Positions 1 to 12,050 of a stretch of 38,933 nt of DNA are shown in pieces. The notes beneath the pieces were generated by a model. That model made no database searches. It saw only the letters and a program-made list of their open reading frames with translations, and was not told where the DNA came from. Source of the DNA: Rubritepida sp. (lineage in GTDB: Bacteria; Pseudomonadota; Alphaproteobacteria; Acetobacterales; Acetobacteraceae). The stretch lies in NCBI GenBank assembly GCA_028291455.1, contig JAQGHY010000318.1, positions 1 to 38,933 on the forward strand, given 5' to 3'. Every line of letters starts with the position of its first letter. Position 1 is the first letter of the stretch. The position numbers and the translations under genes were made by a program.

Positions 1-1639
1 CCGGTTGGGCTCGGCGCCCGCCGCCTCCATGCCGGTCGAAGATGGGCAGGCCGCCGCGTAAGGTGAGGTCGGCCCGCACGCCCATGTATTCCTCGGGCGC
101 GATGGCCGTGATGTCCTGCGACAGGACGGCGATGTCGGCATCCATGCCCGGCTCCAGCGTTCCGCGCCGGTGTTCGGCGAAGGTCGTATAGGCCCCGCAC
201 CACGTATAGCAGTGCAGCGCTTCCTGGATCGAAAGCCGCTCCTCCGGGCCGAAGACCGTGCCCTTGTTCGTCTTGCGGGTGACCATGGTGAACAGGTTCA
301 GGAACGGGTCCACCGTCGAGACCGGGCAGTCCGACGAGGCCGAGGGGTGATGCCCCTCATCCAGCCACGTCTTCATGGGATAGGCGCGCTCGGTGCGGGC
401 CAGGCCGAGATTGACCAGGTAGGTATCGGCGAATTCGTACATGAAGATGGGCTGAGGTACGGGCAGGATGCCGCGCGCCTTCATCCGCCGCATCTGGTCC
501 GAGGTCAGGAAGCCGCAATGCTCGATCCGGTGGCGCCGGTTGGGCTCGGCGCCCGCCGCCTCCATGCCGGTCAGTACCTGCTCGATCGCGGCGTCGCCGA
601 TGGCGTGGATGTCGAGCTGCCAGCCCTGGTCGTGGTACTTCTTCAGCAGGGCGTGGATCGTCTCGGTCGGGAAGGTGAAAACGCCGGTGCCGCCGCCGGC
701 GCTCTCGATATAGGGCTCGAAGAAGGCGGCGGTCAGACCGCCGGCGCTGCCGTCGGCGAAGACCTTGGCCGCGCCCCAGCGCAGCAGTTCATCGGGATCG
801 TCGCCCTGCAGCCAGGGACGCAGGCCCGCGGCCCAGGCCTGCTCGCCGATGCCCTCCGGATTGCCGGCGAGCACCAGCCACATGCGCTGCAGGCAGCGGC
901 CCTCCAGCGCAGCGCGGTCGAAGGCCGCAACCTCCGCCATGTTCGCCGTCATGCCGACATTCATGTCAGTGGCGGAGGCGAAGCCGAGCGCGGCCAGGTG
1001 GCGCCCGGCCGCTTCGATGGCGTCCACCATCGCGTCCTCGTCGGGCGAGGGCCGGGCGGCCTTGATCAGGCTCATCGCGCGTTCCTGGATCAGGCCGGTC
1101 AGCGCATTGCCGCGCCGTTCGATCACGCCGCCCTCGGGGGTCGGCGTGTTGTGCCCGATGCCGGCCGCACGCAGCGCCGCGGTATTGGCGACGCCCATAT
1201 GCCCGCAGGTGCGTACGATGAAGACCGGATGATCCGGCACCGCCTCGTCGAGCTCGGCGGCGGTCGGATGGCGATTGATGTCGAGCGCGGAATGGTCGTA
1301 GCCGCGGCCAATGATCCATTCGCCTTTCGGCGTCGAATCGGCAGACTGACGCAGCCGGTGCTTGACCTCGTCCAGCGTGCGGACTTCCTCGGCGCGGAGA
1401 TTGACCATGGAAAGGCCAAGCCCGAAGGGCAGCAGATGCATATGCGCTTCGTTGAAAGCGGGAATGGCGAGGCGGCCTTCAAGATCGACCCGCCGCGTGT
1501 CCGGCCCAGCGAGGGCCTCGATCTCGGCCCGGGTGCCGACGGCGAGGACCTTGCCATCATTTACCGCCACAGCCTCGGCCATGCCGCCCGCGAGGCCGCG
1601 AAACACCGCGCCGCCCGTGAAGATGATATCTGCGCTCAA
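1..1639 (-). CDS. Amidohydrolase, YtcJ-like (3' end cut by window)
   Basis: Metal-dependent amidohydrolase of the YtcJ/COG1574 type; such enzymes hydrolyse amides or related bonds, and the substrate cannot be read from sequence. The frame is open from a TTG at 1639 to the window edge, so the C-terminus is missing. Visible motifs in order: an N-terminal beta-sandwich segment (ADIIFTGGAVF), the metal-binding HxH in NEAHMHL, DIHAIGD, RIEHCG and SSDCPVST near the C-terminal end of the barrel. TTG 1639 is chosen because the conserved N-terminal strand begins right there; the next in-frame ATG would remove it. The ribosome site is weak. The outermost 37 bases repeat 536-572 of the same gene in another reading frame, so the last codons may not be genuine. 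Family is clear; function is open. Confidence 0.88.
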   Translation of the reverse strand, partial: MSADIIFTGGAVFRGLAGGMAEAVAVNDGKVLAVGTRAEIEALAGPDTRRVDLEGRLAIPAFNEAHMHLLPFGLGLSMVNLRAEEVRTLDEVKHRLRQSADSTPKGEWIIGRGYDHSALDINRHPTAAELDEAVPDHPVFIVRTCGHMGVANTAALRAAGIGHNTPTPEGGVIERRGNALTGLIQERAMSLIKAARPSPDEDAMVDAIEAAGRHLAALGFASATDMNVGMTANMAEVAAFDRAALEGRCLQRMWLVLAGNPEGIGEQAWAAGLRPWLQGDDPDELLRWGAAKVFADGSAGGLTAAFFEPYIESAGGGTGVFTFPTETIHALLKKYHDQGWQLDIHAIGDAAIEQVLTGMEAAGAEPNRRHRIEHCGFLTSDQMRRMKARGILPVPQPIFMYEFADTYLVNLGLARTERAYPMKTWLDEGHHPSASSDCPVSTVDPFLNLFTMVTRKTNKGTVFGPEERLSIQEALHCYTWCGAYTTFAEHRRGTLEPGMDADIAVLSQDITAIAPEEYMGVRADLTLRGGLPIFDRHGGGGRRAQP

Positions 1640-1858
1640 GCTGGTTCCCGACCCTACCGACGCCGGATCGTCACGCGCGCCCCTTCCCGCGTCAACCGCA
1701 AGGCGCTCCCTGCATGGCTGCGCGGGACAGGTCGAGCCCTATGAGAAGCAGAGGGGGGAATGGAATGCCCCGCACTTGGGCAAGCAGCGCCCGAGCAGAT
1801 TTGCCGGCGACACTTAATAGCCCCGCCTAGTAAACGGCCCTGAAGCCGCCGGAAGTGC

Positions 1859-2221
1859 CTAGCGGCGCTTCTTGCGGGCGGCGTAGCGAGCGTCGCGGGC
1901 GGCCTTCTGCTCGACCAGCAGCGCCGCGGCGGCGCGCTTGGCGTCCACGATCGCCTGGGCGGCGTCCTCGGCTTCGCGGATCTTGCGGGCGACCTCGGCG
2001 GCCTTGGCGGCGGCTGCAGCGGCGGCCTTTTCCTCGGCGCGCGAAGCGGCCTCGGCCTCGCGCTTCATGCGGGCTTCGCCCTGCAGCTTCTGGGCAGCCA
2101 GGCGCGCGAGAACCGCGGGATCATCCGCGGGGGGCTGGGCGCGGAAGCGCTCCAGAAGCTTCTTCTTGGCCTCGGCTGCGGCGTTCCGGCGGTCGTCGAA
2201 CGTGTCTTTATGGGAGCTCAT
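1859..2221 (-). CDS. DUF6481-like small coiled-coil protein
   Basis: A 120-residue basic protein made almost entirely of Ala, Lys, Glu and Arg. It starts MSSHKDTFDDRRNAAAEAKK and ends in RYAARKKRR. Composition and heptad-like spacing from about residue 10 onward predict one long helix or coiled coil. The opening (FDDRRNAAAEAKKKLLERF) resembles the DUF6481 family of alphaproteobacteria, whose function is unknown. An in-frame ATG at 2233 would add four residues (MTPP); I prefer 2221 because it matches the family start. It is divergent from the FAD dehydrogenase at 2339 and shares a 117-bp promoter region with it. There is no signal peptide or membrane segment, so it is probably cytoplasmic. The very long leftward frame that continues upstream is antisense to the dehydrogenase and is not coding. 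Confidence 0.75.
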   Translation of the reverse strand: MSSHKDTFDDRRNAAAEAKKKLLERFRAQPPADDPAVLARLAAQKLQGEARMKREAEAASRAEEKAAAAAAAKAAEVARKIREAEDAAQAIVDAKRAAAALLVEQKAARDARYAARKKRR

Positions 2222-2283
2222 GGGCGGCGTCATACCAAAGCACGGCGCGCACCGATAGATCGGACTGCGCATATCCGCCCCAA

Positions 2284-2317
2284 GCTTGACGAGAGGGCCC
2301 GCTTGACGTGAGGGGCC
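2284..2317. repeat. Two tandem 17-bp imperfect repeats in a divergent promoter region
   Basis: GCTTGACG occurs at 2284-2291 and again at 2301-2308. Each copy continues into a similar GAGGG-rich tail, giving two 17-base units that differ at two positions. They lie between the DUF6481-like gene and the FAD dehydrogenase, about 20-55 bases before the latter's ATG. TTGACG resembles a -35 hexamer, so this could be a duplicated promoter element or a pair of direct-repeat binding sites. No convincing -10 was found. Confidence 0.35.
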
Positions 2318-2338
2318 GGCCTGGCCGAGTGCATCCCC

Positions 2339-3994
2339 ATGCTGCGACTGACTGAAATCCGCCTTCCGTTGGACCACCCGCCCGAAGCGCTGGACGCCGC
2401 CGTGTCGGCGCGGCTGGGAGTGGCCGCGGAGTCGGTCACGGTGTTCCGCCGAGGCTACGATGCGCGCAACCCCAAGCGCATCATGCTGTCCTATACGGTC
2501 GATGTCGCGGTACCCGACGAGGCCGGGCTGCTGGCGCGCCATGCCGGGCATGCCCATATCCGCGTGGCGCCGGACACGCGCTACCGCTTCGTGGCAACGG
2601 CGCCCCCGGAGCTGCCGGACCGTCCCATCGTGATCGGAACCGGACCTTGCGGGCTGTTCGCGGCGCTGATCCTGGCGCAGTCCGGCTTCCGGCCAATTGT
2701 GCTCGATCGCGGCAAGGTCGTTCGGGAGCGCACAAAGGATACCTGGGACCTCTGGCGGCGCGGCATTCTGCACCCTGAGAGCAACGTCCAGTTCGGCGAG
2801 GGCGGCGCCGGCACCTTCTCCGACGGCAAGCTCTGGTCGCAGATCAAGGATCCCTTCCATTTCGGCCGCAAGGTGCTGGAAGAATTCGTCGCAGCCGGCG
2901 CCCCGCCCGAGATCCTCTACGTCAGCAAGCCGCATATCGGCACCTTCCGCCTCGTGCAGATGGTCGAGGCGATGCGCGGGACGATTGAGGCGCTGGGCGG
3001 CGAATACCGCTTCGGAAGCCGCGTGGATGACCTGGATATCGAATCGGAGGCGGACGGCACCCGGCGCATCGCTGGCGTGGTGCTGCAAGGCGGCGAGCGA
3101 ATCGCGTCGCGGCATGTGGTGCTGGCCATCGGGCACTCCGCCCGCGACACCTTCGCCATGCTGCATGCGCGTCAGGTAGCGATGGCGGCCAAGCCCTTCT
3201 CCATCGGCGTGCGCATCGAGCATCCGCAGTCGCTGATCGACCGTCAGCGCTTCGGTCCCAATGCCGGGCATCCGCTGCTGGGCGCCGCCGACTACCGGCT
3301 GGTGCACCACGCCAGCAACGGCCGCTCGGTCTATTCCTTCTGCATGTGCCCGGGCGGGACGGTGGTCGCCGCCGCATCCGAGCCTGGGCGGCTCGTGACC
3401 AACGGCATGAGCCAGTATTCGCGCAACGAGCGGAACGCCAATGCGGGAATCGTCGTCGGCATCACACCGGCCGACTACCCCGGCGGCCCGCTCGCCGGGA
3501 TCGAGTTCCAGCGCCACTGGGAGGAGCAGGCGTTTCTCGCCGGCGGCGGCACCTACGCGGCGCCCGGGCAGCGCGTCGGCGATTTCCTGGCTGGCCGGCC
3601 TTCGACGCAGTTAGGCGAGGTCATCCCATCTTACCGCCCCGGCGTGACGCCTGCCGACCTCAGCACCTGCCTACCCGATTTCGTGGTCGCCGCGATACGC
3701 GAGGCCCTGCCCGCCTTCGACCGCGAGTTCCCCGGCTTCGCGCTGGCCGATGCGGTCCTAACCGGCGTGGAAACTCGCACCTCGTCCCCGCTCCGCATCG
3801 AGCGCGGCGAGGATTGCCAGAGCCTCAACACCCGCGGCCTGTTTCCGGCGGGCGAAGGTGCGGGCTATGCGGGCGGCATCCTCTCCGCCGGGGTCGACGG
3901 CATCCGTGTGGCCGAGGCGGTGGCGCTGGACATCACCGGCGGGCGCGTGCGCAGCAGCGGCCGGCACGCGGAGAACAGCGTCGCCTACGGCTAG
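2339..3994 (+). CDS. FAD-dependent dehydrogenase (COG2509 type)
   Basis: Predicted flavoprotein of 551 residues, the usual size for the uncharacterised FAD-dependent dehydrogenases of COG2509. An N-terminal 90-residue domain is followed by a Rossmann FAD-binding motif, GTGPCG at residues 100-105 inside VIGTGPCGLFAALILAQSG, with the acidic strand end in VLDRGK. Further on come NVQFGEGGAGTFSDGKL, a second dinucleotide strand (HVVLAIGHSARDT), and near the C-terminus FPAGEGAGYAGGILSAGVDG, which closes the flavin site. No transmembrane segment is seen. ATG 2339 gives a full-length family match. The gene stands alone, divergent from the DUF6481-like gene, with a candidate terminator overlapping its stop codon. 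The physiological substrate of the family is not established. Confidence 0.87.
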   Translation: MLRLTEIRLPLDHPPEALDAAVSARLGVAAESVTVFRRGYDARNPKRIMLSYTVDVAVPDEAGLLARHAGHAHIRVAPDTRYRFVATAPPELPDRPIVIGTGPCGLFAALILAQSGFRPIVLDRGKVVRERTKDTWDLWRRGILHPESNVQFGEGGAGTFSDGKLWSQIKDPFHFGRKVLEEFVAAGAPPEILYVSKPHIGTFRLVQMVEAMRGTIEALGGEYRFGSRVDDLDIESEADGTRRIAGVVLQGGERIASRHVVLAIGHSARDTFAMLHARQVAMAAKPFSIGVRIEHPQSLIDRQRFGPNAGHPLLGAADYRLVHHASNGRSVYSFCMCPGGTVVAAASEPGRLVTNGMSQYSRNERNANAGIVVGITPADYPGGPLAGIEFQRHWEEQAFLAGGGTYAAPGQRVGDFLAGRPSTQLGEVIPSYRPGVTPADLSTCLPDFVVAAIREALPAFDREFPGFALADAVLTGVETRTSSPLRIERGEDCQSLNTRGLFPAGEGAGYAGGILSAGVDGIRVAEAVALDITGGRVRSSGRHAENSVAYG

Positions 3995-4042
3995 AGCTTT
4001 TCCATTCGCAAGGGCTCACTGCAAAGCTCTAGCTTATTTTTT
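3992..4042 (+). terminator. Candidate intrinsic terminator after the FAD dehydrogenase
   Basis: TAGAGCTTT (3992-4000, including the stop codon) is the exact complement of AAAGCTCTA (4023-4031). The stem is followed by a T-run at 4037-4042. The loop is 22 bases, long for a classical terminator. It directly precedes a second palindromic block (4047-4074), and the two together look like a dispersed intergenic repeat as much as a simple terminator. Confidence 0.5.
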
Positions 4043-4046
4043 AGCC

Positions 4047-4074
4047 GCGTGATTCACGCCTTCGGCGATCACGC
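4047..4074. repeat. Palindromic intergenic element, convergent gene ends
   Basis: GCGTGA (4047-4052) pairs with TCACGC at 4054-4059 across a single base, and alternatively GCGTGAT (4047-4053) pairs with ATCACGC at 4068-4074. Two mutually exclusive hairpins are therefore possible. It lies between the convergent stops of the FAD dehydrogenase and the membrane protein ending at 4075. I suspect it is one copy of a dispersed alphaproteobacterial intergenic repeat, but copy number cannot be seen from one window. Confidence 0.4.
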
Positions 4075-5058
4075 TTAACCCTCGCTGACCTCGTCACGCC
4101 GCCAGGCCATCAGCCCGGAGACACCCACCAGCAATTCCCGCGTCCGCCGTATCAGGGCTGCGTTGAGTGCTGCCGAGGGCGGCACGCCGATCAGCGCGCC
4201 AGCCGCTAGGATCGCGCCCTCCTGCACCCCCGCCGCCCCGGGAAGAAGAAAGCCAGCGCTGCGGACGACCTGGGCGAAGCTCTCGATTACCAGCGCTTCC
4301 AGGAACGTGACGGGATAGCCGACTAGGTTGAGCAGAAACATCATCTCCACCGCGCCCATGCACCAGGACGCCGCGTGCAGCAGCGTGGCGACGGCGAGCG
4401 CGCGGCGGTTGGAGTGCAGGCGAAGGGTGGCCGCCTGAAACTGGTCGATCCAAGACGGGTTCAGCCTTGGCCAGCGCCGCGCCAACCGTTCCAGCAGACT
4501 GCGCAGCAAGGCCAGCGCCGGGGGACGTTGCAGGGCGACCAGCCCCGCCGCGACGAAGGCGGCGAAGCCAATGCCGACCAGAAATCCCGTCGGCTCCGCA
4601 TCCTGGCGTATGGCGAGGAACACGATCAGCCCGATCAGTGTGAAGATCGTCTGCGACACCGCCTCGAGCGTGATGCCCAAGGTCGCGGTACCGGCGGCGA
4701 GCTCGGCGGGCATGCCGTCACGAATCATGAGGCGTGTCACGGCCGCCTGCCCCACCACCGTCCCCGCGGGCAGTAGCGCGTCGCCGGCCTCGCGGTACCA
4801 GCGCAGGAGAAACATGCGCTTCATGCTCGGCCGCAGCGCGCGAGGCAGCAGCACAAGCCAGGCCAAGCTTTGCAGCAGCAGTTGCGGCAGATGCGCGAGG
4901 AGCGAGGCCGTCAGCGCCAGCGGAAATGCCGCCAGCACAAGCGTCAGCGAGCCGACGTCGCTGCTGTTGGCGATGAGCAGCCCGGCGACGACCAGAACGG
5001 CGAGGAACACACCGTTTCGCAGCCCCCGCTGCAGGGGCGGCGGCGTGGGCAGCTTCAC
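4075..5058 (-). CDS. LPG-synthase-like integral membrane protein (UPF0104/HpnL type)
   Basis: A 327-residue polytopic membrane protein with roughly eight hydrophobic segments, starting at residues 17-30 (VFLAVLVVAGLLIA). It matches the lysylphosphatidylglycerol synthase transmembrane (flippase) family, PF03706. Family hallmarks near the C-terminus are RSAGFLLPGAAGVQEGAILAAG and the RRTRELL ending helix. It lacks the cytosolic aminoacyl-transferase domain of MprF, so lipid aminoacylation is not expected; a lipid-translocation or hopanoid-associated (HpnL-like) role is possible. No hopanoid genes are in the window, so I do not assign a symbol. It converges with the FAD dehydrogenase across palindromic repeats. 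The ATG at 5058 is the only start giving the first membrane helix. Confidence 0.8.
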   Translation of the reverse strand: MKLPTPPPLQRGLRNGVFLAVLVVAGLLIANSSDVGSLTLVLAAFPLALTASLLAHLPQLLLQSLAWLVLLPRALRPSMKRMFLLRWYREAGDALLPAGTVVGQAAVTRLMIRDGMPAELAAGTATLGITLEAVSQTIFTLIGLIVFLAIRQDAEPTGFLVGIGFAAFVAAGLVALQRPPALALLRSLLERLARRWPRLNPSWIDQFQAATLRLHSNRRALAVATLLHAASWCMGAVEMMFLLNLVGYPVTFLEALVIESFAQVVRSAGFLLPGAAGVQEGAILAAGALIGVPPSAALNAALIRRTRELLVGVSGLMAWRRDEVSEG

Positions 5059-5161
5059 GCGGCGCGGATAGCGCCTCGGTTGTTGATCGTCGGGAATGTG
5101 AGGAACCCTGGGGATGGCTGTGGGAGCCCGTATAGGCGGTTCGGTCCCCGCTGGCTGCCCC

Positions 5162-5830
5162 TCAGAAATCCAGGTCGGCGTAGTGGGCGGGCGGCTCCAT
5201 CCCGCTGACGCGGTCGGCGAGCAGCGTCCGGAAGGAGGGGCGCGATTTCACCCGGCTGTACCAGTCGCGCGCGGCGGTGTTGAAGCTCCAATCCACGTCG
5301 TTCACGTAGTCCAGCGCCGAAAGATGCGCTGCGGCGGCGAAATCCGCGAGGCTCAGATGCGGGCCGGCGAGCCAGGCCCGCCGCTCGGCCAGCCAGCCGA
5401 TCACCTCCAGATGCGCCTTCAGATGCACGTAGCCGGCGCGAATGGCGGCGCCGTCAGGGTTTCCGTGGCCGAGCTGGCGCTTCATGTGCCGCTCCCACAT
5501 CAGATTGCGCGTGACCTGGGTGCCGAAAAGGTTGTCGAACCAGGCCAGCAGCCTTCGCACCTCGGCCCGCTCCGCCAGCGTCCGCCCGAACAGGGGAATA
5601 TCGGGATAGGCTTCGTCCAGATATTCACAGATAGCGTAGCTGTCGGCGAGGACGAGGCCGTTTTCCTCAACCAGCACGGGCACCGTGCAGGCGGGGTTCA
5701 TGGTCACGAACTCCGGCCGCCTGTCCCAGACTTTTTCGAGCCGCAGCTCGAACGGAATGCGCTTCTCGGCTAGCGCGAGGCGCACCTTACGGGAGTAGGG
5801 CGAAAGCGGCAGATGGTATAGAATTCTCAC
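5162..5830 (-). CDS. fzlA: Glutathione S-transferase family protein, probable FzlA
   Basis: A 222-residue GST-fold protein. The N-terminal thioredoxin-like domain starts MRILYHLPLSPYSRKVRLALAEK, contains the cis-Pro segment CTVPVLVEENG and ends with ADSYAICEYLDEAYP. A helical C-terminal domain follows (LSLADFAAAAHLSALDYV). The sequence IPLFGRTLAERAEVRRLLAWFD and the exact C-terminal tail PPAHYADLDF resemble the alphaproteobacterial FtsZ-binding protein FzlA, a GST homologue that curves FtsZ filaments and licenses constriction and does not act as a detoxifying enzyme. That assignment rests on recalled family features, not a search. An ordinary GST is the alternative. It stands alone upstream of the gltB end with 61 bases between. 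Confidence 0.75.
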   Translation of the reverse strand: MRILYHLPLSPYSRKVRLALAEKRIPFELRLEKVWDRRPEFVTMNPACTVPVLVEENGLVLADSYAICEYLDEAYPDIPLFGRTLAERAEVRRLLAWFDNLFGTQVTRNLMWERHMKRQLGHGNPDGAAIRAGYVHLKAHLEVIGWLAERRAWLAGPHLSLADFAAAAHLSALDYVNDVDWSFNTAARDWYSRVKSRPSFRTLLADRVSGMEPPAHYADLDF

Positions 5831-5891
5831 CCGTTATCTATGCCATCCGCGCCTGTTTTCGTGAAGGGCGGTTGTTGCCCGACCGAGACGT

Positions 5892-10421
<4,530 letters not shown>

Positions 10422-10426
10422 GTCGA

Positions 10427-11863
10427 TCACTCCGCCGCCTGGGCCAGTTCGGCCTTCGCCCTGATATAGGTCTCGATCTGCTCCGCCGCATCCCGCCCGT
10501 CGCGGATGCCCCAGACCACGAGCGAGGCCCCACGCACGATGTCGCCGCCGGCGAAGACGCCGGGCAGCGCGGTCATGAACGTGCGGAAGTCGACCTTCAG
10601 CGTGCCCCAGCGCGAGACCGGCAACGCCGGCTCGTTGAAGGCTGCCGGGAGGTCTTCGGGATCGAAGCCGAGCGCCTTGATGACGAGGCTCGCCGGCTGC
10701 ACGAAATGGCTGCCCTCGATGGGCGCGACCTGCTGTCGGCCGGTGGCGTCGGGCAGGCCCAGATGCATGCGCACGGCGCGCACGCCCGTCACGTCCAGGC
10801 CGCCCAGGAAGGCCTCGGGGGCGGAGAGCCAGAGGAAGCGCACCCCCTCCTCCTCCGCGTTGTGCACTTCGCGCATGGATCCCGGCATATTCGCCTTGTC
10901 GCGCCGGTAGAGGCAGCTCACGGATTTGGCGCCCTGGCGGATCGCGGTGCGGACGCAATCCATGGCCGTGTCGCCGCCGCCGATGACCACGACGTCTCGG
11001 CCGTCCGCGTTGAGGGCACCGCTATCGAATTCCGGCACGGCATCGCCCAGGTTCTGGCGGTTGGAGGCGGTGAGGTAGTCCAGCGCGGCGACGACGCCGG
11101 CCAGCTCGGCGCCGGGCACCTCGATGTCGCGTGCCTTGTAGACGCCGGTAGCGATGAAGACCGCGTCGTGCTTGGCGCGCAGCTCGTCCAGCGTGATGTC
11201 CTGGCCGACCGCCACGTTCATGTGGAAGTTGATGCCGCCGGCCGCGTACTGGTCCCAACGGCGGAGCACGATCTCCTTCTCCAGCTTGAAGTTGGGGATG
11301 CCGTAGATCATCAGCCCGCCGACGCGGTCGTAGCGGTCATAGACATGCACCTGGAAGCCGCGGATGCGCAGCCGCTCGGCGGCGGCGAGCCCGGCCGGGC
11401 CGGCACCGACGATGCCGACGCTCCAGGGCAACTCGTGCGTCGGGGTGGGGGGCTTCACCCAACCTTTTTCGAAGGCGAGGTCCACGATGTAGCGCTCGAC
11501 CGAGCCGATGGTGACGCTCTCAAAGCCCTTCTCGATGACGCAATTGCCTTCGCAAAGCCGGTCCTGCGGGCAGACGCGGCCGCAGATCTCCGGCAGGGAA
11601 TTCGTGGAGGCGGCGACCTCGTAGGCCTCCTCCATGCGCCCTTCGGCGGTGAGCTTCAGCCAGTCGGGGATGTTGTTCTGCAGCGGGCAGTGGATTTGGC
11701 AGAAGGGCACGCCGCACTGACTGCAGCGGCTGGCCTGGGCGCCGGCCTTTTCTGGCTCGAAGCGGGCATAGATTTCGTTGAAATCCTCGCGACGGACCGA
11801 GGCCGCACGCTTTGCGGGCGGCTGCTGCTGAAGACGAACGAACTGCAACATGCGCTCAGCCAT
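10427..11863 (-). CDS. gltD: Glutamate synthase small subunit
   Basis: NADPH-oxidising flavoprotein subunit that feeds electrons through iron-sulfur centres to GltB. The product is 478 residues. The N-terminal cysteine-rich domain has CSQCGVPFCQIHC and CGRVCPQDRLCEGNC, ligands for two 4Fe-4S clusters. The FAD Rossmann motif is GIVGAGPAGLAAAERLRIRG and the NADPH motif is VVIGGGDTAMDCVRTAIRQG; the end of the FAD fold is FAGGDIVRGASLVV. I chose ATG 11863 because AGGA sits 8 bases before it and the protein then begins MAERMLQFVRL; an in-frame ATG at 11878 would add five residues and overlap that ribosome site. It is first in the gltD-gltB operon. The upstream region carries a promoter and nested palindromes that probably control nitrogen assimilation. 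Confidence 0.96.
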   Translation of the reverse strand: MAERMLQFVRLQQQPPAKRAASVRREDFNEIYARFEPEKAGAQASRCSQCGVPFCQIHCPLQNNIPDWLKLTAEGRMEEAYEVAASTNSLPEICGRVCPQDRLCEGNCVIEKGFESVTIGSVERYIVDLAFEKGWVKPPTPTHELPWSVGIVGAGPAGLAAAERLRIRGFQVHVYDRYDRVGGLMIYGIPNFKLEKEIVLRRWDQYAAGGINFHMNVAVGQDITLDELRAKHDAVFIATGVYKARDIEVPGAELAGVVAALDYLTASNRQNLGDAVPEFDSGALNADGRDVVVIGGGDTAMDCVRTAIRQGAKSVSCLYRRDKANMPGSMREVHNAEEEGVRFLWLSAPEAFLGGLDVTGVRAVRMHLGLPDATGRQQVAPIEGSHFVQPASLVIKALGFDPEDLPAAFNEPALPVSRWGTLKVDFRTFMTALPGVFAGGDIVRGASLVVWGIRDGRDAAEQIETYIRAKAELAQAAE

Positions 11864-11955
11864 TGGGGCATTCCTCATGGGTCGCCAGCCGCGAGAAGAG
11901 CGGCGCCTAGAGGAGATAGCGAAGCCGGAACGTCTATGAAAGAGGGAAAACAACA

Positions 11956-11980
11956 TATAGGTCAGCACAGCTGACCTATA
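11956..11980. promoter_or_regulatory. Perfect 11-bp-arm palindrome, probable operator of gltDB
   Basis: TATAGGTCAGC at 11956-11966 is exactly complementary to 11970-11980 with ACA between them. The arm end overlaps the predicted gltD -10 box at 11977-11982, the geometry of a repressor site. It lies about 95-120 bases before the gltD start codon. I do not recognise the regulator. Confidence 0.7.
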
Positions 11981-12005
11981 ATCTTATGTCCGGCGAACAT
12001 ACCAA
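11977..12005 (-). promoter_or_regulatory. Predicted sigma-70 promoter of gltDB
   Basis: Read leftward: -35 TTGGTA (12005-12000), a 17-base spacer, then -10 ATTATA (11982-11977). The spacer contains a second imperfect palindrome (11986-12000) and the -10 overlaps the perfect palindrome at 11956-11980. Predicted transcription begins near 11970, giving a leader of roughly 100 bases before gltD. I see no clear sigma-54 -24/-12 site here. Confidence 0.5.
11986..12000. promoter_or_regulatory. Imperfect 15-bp palindrome inside the gltDB promoter spacer
   Basis: ATGTCCG (11986-11992) faces CGAACAT (11994-12000) across one base, with a single mismatch between the arms. The half-site ATGTCCG recurs in complement at 12044-12050. 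This suggests a second protein binding in the same control region, separate from the AGGTCAGC palindrome. Confidence 0.4.
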
Positions 12006-12033
12006 GCCTCGCTGCCGGCCAATCATGCGATTT

Positions 12034-12050
12034 ACGTCCGTATCGGACAT
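12034..12050. promoter_or_regulatory. Palindrome abutting the stop of the NDUFA9-like gene
   Basis: ACGTCCG (12034-12040) and CGGACAT (12044-12050) face each other across TAT. In leftward RNA this folds as a 7-bp hairpin with one G-U pair, directly after the stop codon of the NDUFA9-like gene. It could be a weak terminator hairpin (no U-run follows) or a third copy of the ATGTCCG operator half-site. Confidence 0.35.

Noticed and set aside
170..1744. 524-residue + strand frame
   Set aside because: Antisense to the amidohydrolase, whose leftward frame has all family motifs.
2234..3517. Upstream part of a long leftward frame joined to the DUF6481-like gene
   Set aside because: Antisense to the FAD dehydrogenase; only the last 120 codons have a coherent composition and family start.
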